Below, piece by piece: positions 8,429 through 17,982 of a stretch of DNA of 64,000 nt (positions are counted from its first letter, which is position 1; each line of letters begins with the position of its first letter). A program made the position numbers and the translations under genes. The notes below the pieces were generated by a model. That model was not told the origin of the DNA. It was given only the letters and a program-made list of their open reading frames with translations, and made no database searches. Origin of the DNA: an uncultured Bacteroidales bacterium (GTDB lineage: Bacteria; Bacteroidota; Bacteroidia; Bacteroidales; Paludibacteraceae); contig CALUNA010000004.1 of assembly GCA_944321895.1 (NCBI GenBank), forward strand, positions 62,001-126,000, written 5' to 3'.

Positions 8429-9493
8429 ATGAAAAGAAATGCAATTTGCTTTTTCGGCCTGTTGGCCATGCTTGTTTCCTGTGTCGACAGCGGCCGTGTC
8501 ATGCCGAGTGTTACCGGTACGAGCTACGAGGTGCTGGTTGTCATGGAAAACAAGTATTGGAAAGGAGCCGAAGGAGATTCCATACGTGCCTATATGGCGG
8601 CCGATATGGGGCAAATGCCGCAGGTGGAGCCAATGTTCACTATCTCACAAGTGAACAAGGCCGAGTTCTCCAACATTCTGAAACCCGTGCGCAATATCAT
8701 ACTTGCCGAGATAGACTCGGCCGGCTACACGCAGGCCAAAGTGGCTTATATGAAAAACACTTGGGCCAAGCCGCAAGCCGTGGTGCGCATAACCGCGCCC
8801 GATGGCGCTTCGTTCCGCGAGGCGCTCGGACTGTACGGCAAGAACATTGTGAGATACTTTGTTCAGAGCGAGATTGAGCGTCAGGTGGCTTTTTATAAGG
8901 GATATACGAATCATGCTGCCCAAAAGAAAGTATTGGAAATGTTTGGCGTGGAGATGAATATCCCCAATGATGTGGCCCGAATGACAACGGATACGGATTT
9001 CTTCTGGATTACGGATGACCGTACATCCGTGCGTCGCGATATTATCGTATATTCCTATCCGTACACGGACCCGAACACCTTCACGAAAGAGTTTTTGCTG
9101 GCAAAACGCGATACGGTTATGAAATATCATGTGCCGGGCGAGTTTGAAGGTTCATACATGGGTACGGAGTACAAACATATTCCGCCTGTGTTCAATGAAA
9201 TCAGCGTGAACGGCAACTACTGCGCCGAAATACGCGGTTTGTGGAAGATGTTGAACGGAAGTGCCATGGGAGGGCCTTTTGTCAGTCATACGCGCCTGGA
9301 TGAAATTAATCAGCGGGTCATCACAATGGAAGTGTTTGTCTTCGCTCCGGGCGAAAAAAAGCGTAACCCCTTGCGGCAACTGGAAGCGGTACTGTATTCG
9401 GCCCGCCTGCCGCAGGAAATAAACGAATTGCCCGAAGTATCCGTCAAGGCTACTTCCGGCGACAGTCTGCAAACAACGCAATCCGGCAAATGA
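8429..9493 (+). CDS. DUF4837-family lipoprotein
   Basis: The protein has 354 residues from the ATG at 8429. It begins with a lipoprotein signal (MKRNAICFFGLLAMLVSC), so it is probably anchored in a membrane by a lipid on Cys18. The rest matches the Bacteroidota-specific DUF4837 family as I remember it, including the tract SYPYTDPNTFTKEFLL and a GLWKMLNGSAMGGPF block. Function is unknown. The frame is open to 8249 inside pdxA, but the signal peptide fixes the start. The gene overlaps the following DUF2520 gene by four bases. Confidence 0.75.
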   Translation: MKRNAICFFGLLAMLVSCVDSGRVMPSVTGTSYEVLVVMENKYWKGAEGDSIRAYMAADMGQMPQVEPMFTISQVNKAEFSNILKPVRNIILAEIDSAGYTQAKVAYMKNTWAKPQAVVRITAPDGASFREALGLYGKNIVRYFVQSEIERQVAFYKGYTNHAAQKKVLEMFGVEMNIPNDVARMTTDTDFFWITDDRTSVRRDIIVYSYPYTDPNTFTKEFLLAKRDTVMKYHVPGEFEGSYMGTEYKHIPPVFNEISVNGNYCAEIRGLWKMLNGSAMGGPFVSHTRLDEINQRVITMEVFVFAPGEKKRNPLRQLEAVLYSARLPQEINELPEVSVKATSGDSLQTTQSGK

Positions 9494-10263
9494 ACAACGG
9501 CATTGTACTGATAGGGGCGGGCAACCTGGCAACCAATCTGGGATATGCCTTTATGCAGAACGGTTTGCCGTTGCGGGCGGTGTACAGCCGGACAAAAACT
9601 TCGGCTTCCTTGCTTGGCAACAGGCTCAATGTGCCTGCAACGGACAGGCTGGAAGACCTGCCCGAGGATGCAGACTTGTATGTCTATGCCGTGAAGGACG
9701 ATGCTTTGGAAAGTCTGGCGACACGTATGCATGCCCCGCAGGCCCTGCACGTGCATACGGCAGGAAGCATATCCCTGCAGGTGTTTGGAGACAAACCGCG
9801 TTGCGGTGTGCTCTATCCGCTGCAAACATTCTCCAGGGACAGGCATGTGGCGTTTCACAACATACCCGTTTTTGTGGAAGGAAATACGCCGGAGGTGACA
9901 CAGTGCCTCAGGGCTGTAGCCGAGGAAATATCTACGCGAGTGTACGAAGCTGATTCCGTGCAGCGGGCACGCCTGCATTTGGCGGCAGTGTTCGCCTGCA
10001 ACTTTGCGAACCGCATGTACGCCATAGCCGACGACTTGATACGTGGGGCGGGTTTGCCCTTCGATGTCCTGTTGCCCCTGATTGACGAGACGGCCGCCAA
10101 GGTGCACGAGCTCGCGCCTGCAGAGGCACAGACCGGCCCGGCAGTCAGATACGACCGCAAGGTCATGGACAGGCATAAAGCCATGTTGTCCGATGAGGAC
10201 ATACGGTTCTTGTATGAAATGGTGAGCGAGAATATACATCGCGCAGCACAAAATAAACAATAA
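9490..10263 (+). CDS. DUF2520 / Rossmann-like NADP-binding oxidoreductase-type protein
   Basis: The 257-residue protein starts with a Rossmann nucleotide-binding motif (IVLIGAGNLATNLG) and has the fold order of F420/NADP-dependent oxidoreductases. The C-terminal half (about 125-250) is the helical DUF2520 domain, with RARLHLAAVFACNFANRMY as the best-conserved stretch. It is presumably a cytoplasmic dehydrogenase or reductase of unknown substrate. The start overlaps the DUF4837 stop by four bases, so it belongs to the nitroreductase-pdxA operon. Confidence 0.8.
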   Translation: MNNGIVLIGAGNLATNLGYAFMQNGLPLRAVYSRTKTSASLLGNRLNVPATDRLEDLPEDADLYVYAVKDDALESLATRMHAPQALHVHTAGSISLQVFGDKPRCGVLYPLQTFSRDRHVAFHNIPVFVEGNTPEVTQCLRAVAEEISTRVYEADSVQRARLHLAAVFACNFANRMYAIADDLIRGAGLPFDVLLPLIDETAAKVHELAPAEAQTGPAVRYDRKVMDRHKAMLSDEDIRFLYEMVSENIHRAAQNKQ

Positions 10264-10285
10264 TAACTAAATTAACTATTCAATT

Positions 10286-10810
10286 ATGCTGAACAAAAAA
10301 CTGGAAGAGGCTTTGAACGCCCAAATCAATGCCGAGATGTGGTCGGCTTATCTGTATTTGTCCATGGCTGCCTATTGCCACGAAAACGGTAATCCGGGCA
10401 TGGCCAATTGGTTTACCGTACAGTTCAAGGAAGAACAGGACCACGCACAAATCCTGTTCAACTACGTTGTTGCCCGCGGGGGACGTGTGTTGCTGGCACC
10501 CATCGATGCCGTGGAAACCGCATGGAAATCGCCGCTGGCTGCTTTCGAGAACACACTCGAGCACGAACAGAAAGTGACCGGCCTGATTAACAACCTCTAT
10601 GGCCTGGCTACCGAAGAAAAGGATTACGCCACGCAGAGCATGCTCAAATGGTTTATAGATGAACAAGTGGAGGAAGAAGAAGCCGCCCGCGAAATTATTG
10701 ACAAGCTCCGCATGATCAAGGATAACGGCTATGGTCTTTACATGATTGACAAGGAACTGGCCGCACGTACCTATACGCAGGCCGCCCCGTTGGCTACGGC
10801 TGCCGAATAA
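10286..10810 (+). CDS. ftnA: Ferritin (FtnA-type)
   Basis: This 174-residue protein is the length of a non-haem bacterial ferritin and should assemble into a 24-subunit iron-storage cage. Ferroxidase residues are visible: Glu17 (NAEMWSAYLYL), Glu50 and His53 (KEEQDHAQ), with further acidic residues in helices C and D (EHEQKV, DEQVEEEEAAREI). It lies 22 bases after the DUF2520 gene without a clear promoter of its own and is followed by a strong terminator. Confidence 0.93.
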   Translation: MLNKKLEEALNAQINAEMWSAYLYLSMAAYCHENGNPGMANWFTVQFKEEQDHAQILFNYVVARGGRVLLAPIDAVETAWKSPLAAFENTLEHEQKVTGLINNLYGLATEEKDYATQSMLKWFIDEQVEEEEAAREIIDKLRMIKDNGYGLYMIDKELAARTYTQAAPLATAAE

Positions 10811-10833
10811 GCACCGTGCAACCGCATGACAGA

Positions 10834-10863
10834 CCGTCCGGATATGTCCGGGCGGTTTTTTTT
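10834..10863 (+). terminator. Intrinsic terminator after ferritin
   Basis: A nine-pair stem (10834-10842 with 10847-10855, one G-U) and a run of eight T lie 23 bases after the ferritin stop. Confidence 0.88.
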
Positions 10864-11294
10864 GTGCCCGCTGCACGCCTGCGCCATTGCCGCCGGAGAT
10901 GCTGCACGCAACGTCTCTACAATGCCCCGCCTGCGCCTCGCTCCTGGTTCGCTTGCGCGCCAATTGGGCGGCCGGCATGACGGTGGAGGGGGGGGGACGC
11001 GCGAGGGCTCTGCCGGAGCGTTGCAGGGCTGCGCGGCCTCGTCCCGTTTTGGGACGGCATGTTGCAGGGCTGCATGGCTCCGTCCCGTTTCGGGACGGCG
11101 TGTCGGCCATCCGTGCAAGCACGGTTGCGCTCACCTTGCACCAATTGTCCGCATCAAGTGCGGGATGACGGCGCAAACGCGCCGTTTGTGCTGTCATGGC
11201 AGCCGCTACCGCGGTTGCCATCGCGGGAGACATTGTGCACAACGTCTCTACAATGTGCCATTTGTATCATCATCGCGGTTGCGCCGCAGGGGAA
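10864..11294. repeat. GC-rich intergenic repeat region with decayed multi-hairpin elements
   Basis: I see no gene here. The tract holds two decayed copies of the palindromic head of the repeat family found at 22.4-26.1 kb (about 10882-10925 and 11225-11259). It also has a nine-G run (10988-10996) and two direct 41-bp units (11030-11070 and 11071-11111), each with a CGTCCC/GGGACG hairpin. Reading frames here are GC-biased artefacts without family resemblance. Confidence 0.6.
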
Positions 11295-11329
11295 CAAAAA
11301 ACGGGGAGCGTTGGTTTGTCGCTCCCCGT
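11295..11329 (-). terminator. Intrinsic terminator of pheT (leftward)
   Basis: A ten-pair perfect stem (11301-11310 with 11320-11329) is followed leftward by six T (11295-11300). It lies 25 bases beyond the pheT stop. Confidence 0.88.
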
Positions 11330-11354
11330 CGTGGGTGTGTCCGTTCGTCCGCGG

Positions 11355-13814
11355 TTAGCGGAGTGTCGCTCCGAACTTGTCTTCAAACGTTTTGCGCAAC
11401 TTGTCCATGATGGCGTCGATTTGTTTGTCGGTAAGCGTTTTTTGCGTGTCCTGGAGTATGAAGCTGATGGCGTATGATTTCTTGCCGGCTTCAATGTGCT
11501 TGCCTTCGTACACATCGAACAGGTTCACGTGCTTGAGCAGCTTGCGTTCGGCCTGGAAGGCGGCTTGTTGCAGGTCGCCGAACTTGACGTTCCGGTCAAT
11601 GAGTAGCGCCATGTCGCGTTTCACTTCGGGGAAGCGCGGTATTTCGGTGTAGCGTGTCCGTGCGTCCTTGTATTCGTCGAGCAGTGCCTGCCAGTTCAGT
11701 TCGGCATAGAACACATCGTTGTCTATGTCGAAGTCCTTGCGGGTCTTTGGCGACACGATTCCGATGAATCCGAGCAGCCTTTTGTGTTTGCTGTAGAGGT
11801 TTACGCCTTCGGCGAACAGCTCGTTGGCGGCAGACTCGGTGTGCAGTCCGTCGGGGTCTATGCCAAGGCGTTTGAATATATTCACAACATATGCCTTCAG
11901 TTCGAAGAAGGTGCTTTTCTCTTCGGGTCTTACCCATGTCTGGGTGGTTTTGTTTCCGGTAATCCAGAGGGCAAGGTGGTAGGCTTCGGAGTAGGGCGCA
12001 AGGTCTTTTTCGGGATTGCGCCGCTCGGCGTGGTAGTAGTAGCAGTTGCCGAACTCGTAGAGTTTCAGGTCTGCGTTTTTGCGGTTGGCGTTGTATGCTA
12101 TGGTTTCCAGCCCGCCGAAAAGCAGTGTTTGCCGCATGACACCGAGGTCCTTGCTGAGCGGATTCATTATTTTTACGCAGTTTTCGGCCTTGTAGGTCTG
12201 CCCGTTTTCGTAATAGTCCGTTTTGGTGAGCGAGTTGTTCATTATCTCGTTGAATCCGCAGGCAGTCAGTTGTTCGGATATGCGTGTTTGCACGCGGTGG
12301 CTTTCGGGCTTCTGCGCAAAGCTCAGGTTGCTGTGGAGCGTGTTGCTCAGTTCCACGTTGTTGTATCCGTATATGCGGAGTATGTCTTCAATCACGTCGC
12401 ATTCGCGCTGCACGTCCACGCGGTAGGTAGGCACTTGCAGTATGTATTTGTCGTCGTCCACGCGCTCCATGCCTATTTCGAGGGCGGCCAGTATGGTTTC
12501 CACGGTCTGGCGTTCCAGGTTTTTGCCTATGAGGTTGCGGCAGTTCTGCAAGGAGAACTCCACGCGGAAGGGCGGGAAGTCGGCCGATTTCACATCCACG
12601 ATGTCGCTGGATATTTGTCCGCCTGCCACCTCCTGCACGAGCATGGCGCAGCGTTTCAGTATGTACAGAGTGTTGTTCGGGTCGCATCCGCGTTCGTAGC
12701 GGAAGCTGGCGTCGGTGTTCAGTCCGTGGCGGCGCGCCGTTTTGCGTATGGACACGGGGTTGAAGTAGGCGCTTTCCAGGAATACGTCGGTGGTGCTCTC
12801 CGTGACGCCCGAATCCAGCCCGCCGAACACGCCGGCGATGCACATGGGTTCTTCGGTGTTGCAAATCATCAGGTCGGCGGCATCCAGCTTGCGTGTAACC
12901 CCGTCCAGGGTGACGAACTCGGTGTCCTGGGGCACGTTGTCCACAATGATTTTACCGCCTTTGATTTTGGCTACGTCGAAGGCATGGAGCGGCTGCCCCA
13001 TTTCGTGGAGCACGTAGTTGGTCACGTCCACCACGTTGTTTATGGGCCGCAGGCCTATGGTGCGCAGGGCGTTTTGCAGCCATTCGGGCGATTCCTGCAC
13101 GTGCACGCCGTGTATGGTGAGGCCGGAGTAGCGCGGGCAGGCTTCGGGGTTGCGCACCTCGACGGGCACGGGCAATTCGTTGTTGTCTATGCGGAAGCCC
13201 TCGACGGAGGGTTTGGTGAGCTTCACCTCCGGTGCGTTGAGGGCGCACCAGGCAGCCAGGTCGCGTGCCACGCCGTAGTGTGAGGTGGCATCGACGCGGT
13301 TTGGCGTAATGTCCACTTCAATGAGGGTGTCGTCTTCCACGTGGAAGTATTCCTTGGCCGGCATGCCGACGGGCGTGTCGTCGGGCAGCACCATGATGCC
13401 GTCGTGGCTGGTACCGACGCCTATTTCGTCTTCGGCGCAAATCATGCCGAACGATTCCACGCCGCGTATCTTGGAGCGTTTGATCGTGAAACTCTCGTCG
13501 CCGTTGTAGAGCACGGTGCCTGTGGTTGCCACGATGACTTTCTGTCCGGCTGCCACGTTGGGCGCCCCGCAGACGATTTGCAGCGGTTCGCCTTGCCCGA
13601 TATCGACGGTGGTCACGTGCAGGTGGTCGGAGTTCTCGTGGGGTACGCAGGTCAGCACATGGCCGACAACCAGACCTTCCAGGCCGCCTTTTATGGTCTG
13701 TACTTTTTCCGTCGAGCCGGTTTCCAGTCCGATGGATGTGAGGATTTTCGCCAGTTCCTCGGGAGCGACATCAATGTTGATGTATTTCTTGAGCCAGTTG
13801 TAAGAGATATTCAT
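11355..13814 (-). CDS. pheT: Phenylalanine--tRNA ligase beta subunit
   Basis: At 819 residues this is a full-length bacterial PheT. It forms the (alpha-beta)2 enzyme that charges tRNA-Phe; the alpha-subunit gene is not in the window. Domains in order: B1 (MNISYNWLKKYINI), an EMAP/tRNA-binding-like domain (about 40-150), B3/B4 with the editing site (about 210-390), B5 (about 405-480), the catalytic-like core, and the C-terminal anticodon-binding FDX-ACB domain (about 725-819, TEIPRFPEVKRDMALL). It is transcribed alone, with a -7 box at 13856-13863 and a terminator at 11295-11329. Confidence 0.96.
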   Translation of the reverse strand: MNISYNWLKKYINIDVAPEELAKILTSIGLETGSTEKVQTIKGGLEGLVVGHVLTCVPHENSDHLHVTTVDIGQGEPLQIVCGAPNVAAGQKVIVATTGTVLYNGDESFTIKRSKIRGVESFGMICAEDEIGVGTSHDGIMVLPDDTPVGMPAKEYFHVEDDTLIEVDITPNRVDATSHYGVARDLAAWCALNAPEVKLTKPSVEGFRIDNNELPVPVEVRNPEACPRYSGLTIHGVHVQESPEWLQNALRTIGLRPINNVVDVTNYVLHEMGQPLHAFDVAKIKGGKIIVDNVPQDTEFVTLDGVTRKLDAADLMICNTEEPMCIAGVFGGLDSGVTESTTDVFLESAYFNPVSIRKTARRHGLNTDASFRYERGCDPNNTLYILKRCAMLVQEVAGGQISSDIVDVKSADFPPFRVEFSLQNCRNLIGKNLERQTVETILAALEIGMERVDDDKYILQVPTYRVDVQRECDVIEDILRIYGYNNVELSNTLHSNLSFAQKPESHRVQTRISEQLTACGFNEIMNNSLTKTDYYENGQTYKAENCVKIMNPLSKDLGVMRQTLLFGGLETIAYNANRKNADLKLYEFGNCYYYHAERRNPEKDLAPYSEAYHLALWITGNKTTQTWVRPEEKSTFFELKAYVVNIFKRLGIDPDGLHTESAANELFAEGVNLYSKHKRLLGFIGIVSPKTRKDFDIDNDVFYAELNWQALLDEYKDARTRYTEIPRFPEVKRDMALLIDRNVKFGDLQQAAFQAERKLLKHVNLFDVYEGKHIEAGKKSYAISFILQDTQKTLTDKQIDAIMDKLRKTFEDKFGATLR

Positions 13815-13855
13815 ATTGTTCTGGTAAATATCGTTTGTTATCTTTGTTCGGGGTG

Positions 13856-13863
13856 CAAAGATA
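13856..13863 (-). promoter_or_regulatory. -7 promoter element of pheT
   Basis: Read leftward, TATCTTTG lies about 42 bases upstream of the ATG at 13814. An inverted copy of the same octamer occurs nine bases away (13839-13846), forming a spaced palindrome. Confidence 0.55.
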
Positions 13864-13907
13864 CTATTTTCTTTTGGTTGTTGCGCAGTTGCGTGTACTT
13901 TCCCGTT

Positions 13908-15275
13908 TCAGGTGGGGCATGCTTTTTCGGGCAGTTCCACCGGTTTCATGATAATGTCCTTAACCAGCAGTTTGTCGGTCTGGCTGCGTTGTTCGGCGTT
14001 TATTTCCACCATTTTGTCCCAGAACGCGATCATTTCGGGCGTCTGGCCTTTCAGAAAGAGTTCGGAGCCTTGTGCGTTGATGCGGTCGAACACGAGGTTC
14101 ACGGTGATTTTGTTGATGTCGAGCGCGGGCTGGTAGGTCTTGGACTGTGCGCCCTGGATGTATGTTTCAGCCAGTATGTTGACATCGACCAGCCGCCCGA
14201 GCAACTGGGTGACCAGCCTGATGGGGAGGTGGTTCTTGAGCGCGATGACCTGCGCGGTCATGGGCTTCTTGCCCTCTTCGAAGCGTTTGATGACCATGTA
14301 GCAAATGTACAGCGTTATGAAATCCTTGTAGCGGCGGCTGATGTTCTTGGTGTCCACTTCGTAGTCGAAGTTTTCCACGCTTTGGGCTGCATACGATATT
14401 TCCGCTCCCAGCAGGATAATCAGGCAGGAAATCTGCATCCACAGCAGCAGCAACGGGATGGCTGCAAAAGTTCCGTACACGACATTGTAGCGCGACAGGT
14501 AAACCTGTCCCCAGATGTAGAGCATCTGGAACAGCTGGTAGGCCGTTCCGGCTATGACACCCGACAGTGCCGCGCTCCAGAACTTGACCCGTGTGTTCGG
14601 AATGACGGCATACATCAGCGTGAATACAATCCAGCATATCAGGAACGGCAACAGCTTGAGTCCGGCCTTGATGGCGGGTGCCATGATGGTATATACCGCT
14701 GATTGAGACAGCACTGAGTTGATGTATATGGACAGTCCGCTTGAAATGACAATCAGTATCGGGATAAGCAGCAGAATGGCAAAATAGGCCGTGAACTGCC
14801 GTATGTATGAACGTGATTTCTTGACTTGCCATATCTTGTTGAACGAGTCTTCCACCTGCTGGAAAAAGGAATAGACCGACCAGAGCAGGAACAGGATGCC
14901 GACACCGACAAAGATACCGCCCTGCGCGGTTTCCAGGTAGCGTTGTATGAAGCCCATGATGATGGGCACCATGCCGGATGAGCCTATCATGCTCGAATAG
15001 AGCCAGTCTTCAATGATTTGTTCGAAGCCGAAACCTTTTGCTATGGCCAGCATCAGGGCCAGTATGGGCACCGTGGCGAACATGAGCGAGTAGGTCAGGG
15101 CGGATGCCTTGATGTACAGTTCATCGTCGAAAAAGCCGCGTATGGCCAGGTAGAGTGTTCTGACGGTACGGTAGCCGAACCATTTGCCGCGTGTCAGCTC
15201 CGATTCCGTGATGCGCCATACGTCGTAACGGACGAATGTGTAAACCGACTTGAAGAATGCGCTGATTTTTTTCAT
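13908..15275 (-). CDS. YihY/BrkB-family inner-membrane protein
   Basis: The protein has about 455 residues from the ATG at 15275 (MKKISAFFKSVYTF). It has six or so hydrophobic segments between about residues 45 and 310 with the family pattern (ALTYSLMFATVPILALMLAIAKGFG, SVYSFFQQVEDSFNKIW, YNVVYGTFAAIPLLLLWMQISC). A ~140-residue soluble C-terminal tail resembles a winged-helix-like region. The family was once called RNase BN, but that assignment was withdrawn; a transport or envelope role is likely. Upstream in-frame codons run into the RNase P RNA gene, so a later start is required. The gene sits directly downstream of rnpB. Confidence 0.85.
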   Translation of the reverse strand: MKKISAFFKSVYTFVRYDVWRITESELTRGKWFGYRTVRTLYLAIRGFFDDELYIKASALTYSLMFATVPILALMLAIAKGFGFEQIIEDWLYSSMIGSSGMVPIIMGFIQRYLETAQGGIFVGVGILFLLWSVYSFFQQVEDSFNKIWQVKKSRSYIRQFTAYFAILLLIPILIVISSGLSIYINSVLSQSAVYTIMAPAIKAGLKLLPFLICWIVFTLMYAVIPNTRVKFWSAALSGVIAGTAYQLFQMLYIWGQVYLSRYNVVYGTFAAIPLLLLWMQISCLIILLGAEISYAAQSVENFDYEVDTKNISRRYKDFITLYICYMVIKRFEEGKKPMTAQVIALKNHLPIRLVTQLLGRLVDVNILAETYIQGAQSKTYQPALDINKITVNLVFDRINAQGSELFLKGQTPEMIAFWDKMVEINAEQRSQTDKLLVKDIIMKPVELPEKACPT

Positions 15276-15330
15276 ATATGTCCACGCTTTGTATGCCCGT
15301 TCGGGATATGTGGGTTTGCGTTTTCCATTA

Positions 15331-15687
15331 AAAAATAGCAGGCCTGTAAGCCGGGTTCTGTATTCCGTTTCCGGAATGTCTGCCATTTATCTGCCACAGA
15401 CGTTGCCGCCTGCATGTAGCGATCTACCCTCCGGCTCGGGCGAGCAACCCTCGGACGCCGGTTTACTTGATCTTGCAACCCATAAGGCGTACGGCTGCAC
15501 ATGTCGCCATGCGCACCGGTAGGCTCTTGCCCCACCTTTTCACCCTTGCCCCACCGGAGCGGGGCGGTTATTTTCTGTTACGCTACTCGACCCTCGCGGA
15601 CCGCTTCCCGTTAGGAAATATGGTGCTCTGCGTTGCCCGGACTTTCCTCATGCCCTTACGGACAAGCGACAGACCGTCCTGCTATCG
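15331..15687 (-). ncRNA. rnpB: RNase P RNA (bacterial type A)
   Basis: This is the catalytic RNA that trims 5' leaders from pre-tRNAs. Read leftward, the diagnostic conserved core elements are present: GAGGAAAGTCCGGGC near the 5' end, an internal AGGGTGAAAAGGTG-like region, GAGGGTAGATCG and the 3' signature AGAACCCGGCTTACAGGCC. The P1 helix closes the ends: 15678-15685 pairs with 15336-15343 over eight bases, and leftward T residues (15331-15335) follow. A perfect -7 box at 15692-15699 sits seven bases before the P1 start, which fixes the 5' end near 15685. Confidence 0.96.
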
Positions 15688-15691
15688 GCTG

Positions 15692-15699
15692 CAAAGATA
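15692..15699 (-). promoter_or_regulatory. -7 promoter element of rnpB
   Basis: TATCTTTG read leftward, ending seven bases before the first paired base of RNase P RNA helix P1. Confidence 0.75.
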
Positions 15700-15753
15700 C
15701 GAAAAACTATTGATATAATCTGCTGATGGAAAGAAAACAATACCCGTGTCGTT

Positions 15754-17934
15754 TCAGGATGCGGGCAGGGTCACGGTGAACGTGGTGCCTTTGCTGCTTT
15801 CCGATGTGAAGGTGATGCTTCCGCCCGATGTTTCCACGATGTTTTTCGATATGGCGAGTCCCAGTCCCATGCCGGTGGACTTGGTGGTGAAGTTGGGCAC
15901 GAATATCTTGTCGCGTATGTCGTCGCTTATGCCCGGTCCGTTGTCTGCGATGTCTATGCGTACCATGCCGTCCGCCTGGGTCAGGCGTATGTCTATGCGG
16001 CCATCGCTGCGGCCTGCCAGGGCTTGCATGGCGTTTTTGAGCAGGTTGTTGAGCACTTGCATGATTTGCTCGTCGTCGGTGGTGGCATACAGGTCGTTGT
16101 CCGTGCCGGTGCAACTGATTTGTATGCCGTCGGTGTTGTTCTCGAACAGGGTCGCCACGGAGTTGAGCTTGGCGGCAATGTTGACCGGTTGCAGGTGCAT
16201 TTCGGGCATTTTGGCAAACTGCGAAAACAGCCCTGCTATGCGCGACAGGTTGTCTATCTGCTCTATCAGCAGGGCGGTGGATTTCTTGAAATAGTTGTCG
16301 AATGTTTCCGCGTCCATGGATTTGGTACGCTGCAGCTGCTGTATGGTCAGCTTCATGGGCGTGAGCGGGTTGTTTATCTCGTGCGCTATCTGGCGCGCCA
16401 TGGTCTTCCAGGCGTTCTCGCGTTCCGATTTGGCCAGCAGTTGTGCGCTTTTTTCCAGTTCGTCCACCATCAGGTTGTATTGTGTTACCAGGTGGCTGAT
16501 TTCATCGTGCGGTTTGTAGGTCATTTTTTCGTTGAACTGTCCTATGCGCATATGTTTCAGTCTGTTCTGGAGTGTGTTTATGGGTGCGGTTATCTGCCGT
16601 CCGATAATCATGGTCAGCAGTCCGGCCAGCAGCAGTACGCTTATGTATATGGGCAGCAGTTTGGCGAGCAGGCTGTCCACTTCGGCGGCGATTTCGTTTG
16701 CGCTGATGAACAGGGGAACGGCAATATAGCCTATCTGTACGTAGTCACCGTTGTAGAAATCGGTGTATGCCGACAGGTATTGGAGGTTGCCCACCTGTTC
16801 CTGTTGTGTCATGATGGTTTCCTGCGCAAAGTAGGGACTGGGTGCCATGCGTCGGCCGAGCAGTCCGCGTCTGAACAGGGTAGGCATCGAACTGCCCACA
16901 ACCATTCCGTTGATGTCGTAGACGTGGATGTCTGTCTCGTAGGTGTATGACAGGTCCTGCAGGTCTATGTTGAGCGATGTGGTGTTGTTCAGGCTCAGCG
17001 ACTGGTTCCAGTAGTACATTTCCTGAAGGGCTTTCTGGATATAAAATGTTTTCCGTTGCAGATCGGCGCGTTGCTTGGTCTCGTAGCTTTTGCGCACGTA
17101 GTTTATTGATGCAAAGAAAACGCATACAAAACTCAGCATGAGCAGAATGATAAAGGCAAAACCGAATTTCTGCCCGAGTTTCAGGTTGCGGAAGCCCCGT
17201 TTCTTGTAAATGATGTAGGCAACGGAAATAAAACCGCATGTAAATAACAATACGCATAAAATGAAATATATCCGCACTTTCATTTGTGACAGGTTACGGG
17301 TGTATCCTTGTGTGTTTCCTGATACGAGCAGTTCCGAATAGCTGAAGCTTTCGGCGATGCGTATTTGTGAACCGGCGTTTTTCCTGTGTCCGGCATGCTC
17401 GCACAGGCTGAACAGGTATTCGTTGTCGGGCCCGTATATCGGGTTGGAGTGGTTCGTGTCGCAGATGATATCCCATTCGTTGCGCAGTTTGAAAGGTGGA
17501 AGGAAATTGTTGTTCAATTGCTTGTTTTCGAACGGGTAGTTGTATTTGATGGGAATGATGGTGAGCAGGTTGTAGGTGCCTGCCTTGTTCCACCGGCAAA
17601 TGCAGTGCGCGTTTTCGAACAGCTGGTAGAACCATTTCCCGAAAGGATAGACTGATACCTCGTTGGCCGCCAGCCAGTTGTCCGACCAGAAAATGAGTCT
17701 GCTGCCGCTGAACACGTAAAAGATAGTTCCCTTGCGGTCCATGTGCAACAGGCTCGTGATGGAGTCTGGCTCATTGCCGGTCAGAATTCCGGTGGCATAG
17801 GCCGCCAGATTGTCGGCCTTCTTCTGCTGTTGCAACAAAGAGTGTTGTACATTTTTAACATCGGCATCTTCGGACCCGCAACTGCAAAACACGAATATGA
17901 AAAAGGCGGAAAAAAGAAATAATTTGTACCTCAT
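15754..17934 (-). CDS. NtrY-like membrane sensor histidine kinase with HAMP domain
   Basis: The protein has about 726 residues from the ATG at 17934. An N-terminal hydrophobic segment (MRYKLFLFSAFFIFVFCSC) may be a signal anchor or a lipoprotein signal. A ~210-residue extracytoplasmic part, two transmembrane segments near 235-255 and 265-290, a second sensor region and a further membrane segment (SLLAKLLPIYISVLLLAGLL) follow. Then come HAMP (GRQITAPINTLQNRL...) and a kinase core with H-box RQIAHEINNPLTPMK, N-box NNLLKNAMQAL, and G-boxes DNGPGI and GMGLGLAISK. This is the NtrY/AtoS subclass, usually paired with NtrC-type regulators. No regulator gene is adjacent. Confidence 0.87.
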   Translation of the reverse strand: MRYKLFLFSAFFIFVFCSCGSEDADVKNVQHSLLQQQKKADNLAAYATGILTGNEPDSITSLLHMDRKGTIFYVFSGSRLIFWSDNWLAANEVSVYPFGKWFYQLFENAHCICRWNKAGTYNLLTIIPIKYNYPFENKQLNNNFLPPFKLRNEWDIICDTNHSNPIYGPDNEYLFSLCEHAGHRKNAGSQIRIAESFSYSELLVSGNTQGYTRNLSQMKVRIYFILCVLLFTCGFISVAYIIYKKRGFRNLKLGQKFGFAFIILLMLSFVCVFFASINYVRKSYETKQRADLQRKTFYIQKALQEMYYWNQSLSLNNTTSLNIDLQDLSYTYETDIHVYDINGMVVGSSMPTLFRRGLLGRRMAPSPYFAQETIMTQQEQVGNLQYLSAYTDFYNGDYVQIGYIAVPLFISANEIAAEVDSLLAKLLPIYISVLLLAGLLTMIIGRQITAPINTLQNRLKHMRIGQFNEKMTYKPHDEISHLVTQYNLMVDELEKSAQLLAKSERENAWKTMARQIAHEINNPLTPMKLTIQQLQRTKSMDAETFDNYFKKSTALLIEQIDNLSRIAGLFSQFAKMPEMHLQPVNIAAKLNSVATLFENNTDGIQISCTGTDNDLYATTDDEQIMQVLNNLLKNAMQALAGRSDGRIDIRLTQADGMVRIDIADNGPGISDDIRDKIFVPNFTTKSTGMGLGLAISKNIVETSGGSITFTSESSKGTTFTVTLPAS

Positions 17935-17982
17935 CGTAAGCTCTTTTTGTCGGAATACGCCAAAATAACACTTTTGTTGCTC

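Noticed and set aside
11784-13283. A rightward open frame of 499 codons antisense to pheT
   Set aside because: pheT is full length and well conserved on the other strand; the antisense frame has no recognisable domain.
13839-13846. A rightward TATCTTTG box upstream of pheT
   Set aside because: No rightward gene follows; it is probably only the mirror of the pheT -7 box in a spaced palindrome.
15276-15386. A 37-codon N-terminal extension of the BrkB-like protein
   Set aside because: The extension would be translated from the 3' part of RNase P RNA; the ATG at 15275 begins the conserved part.
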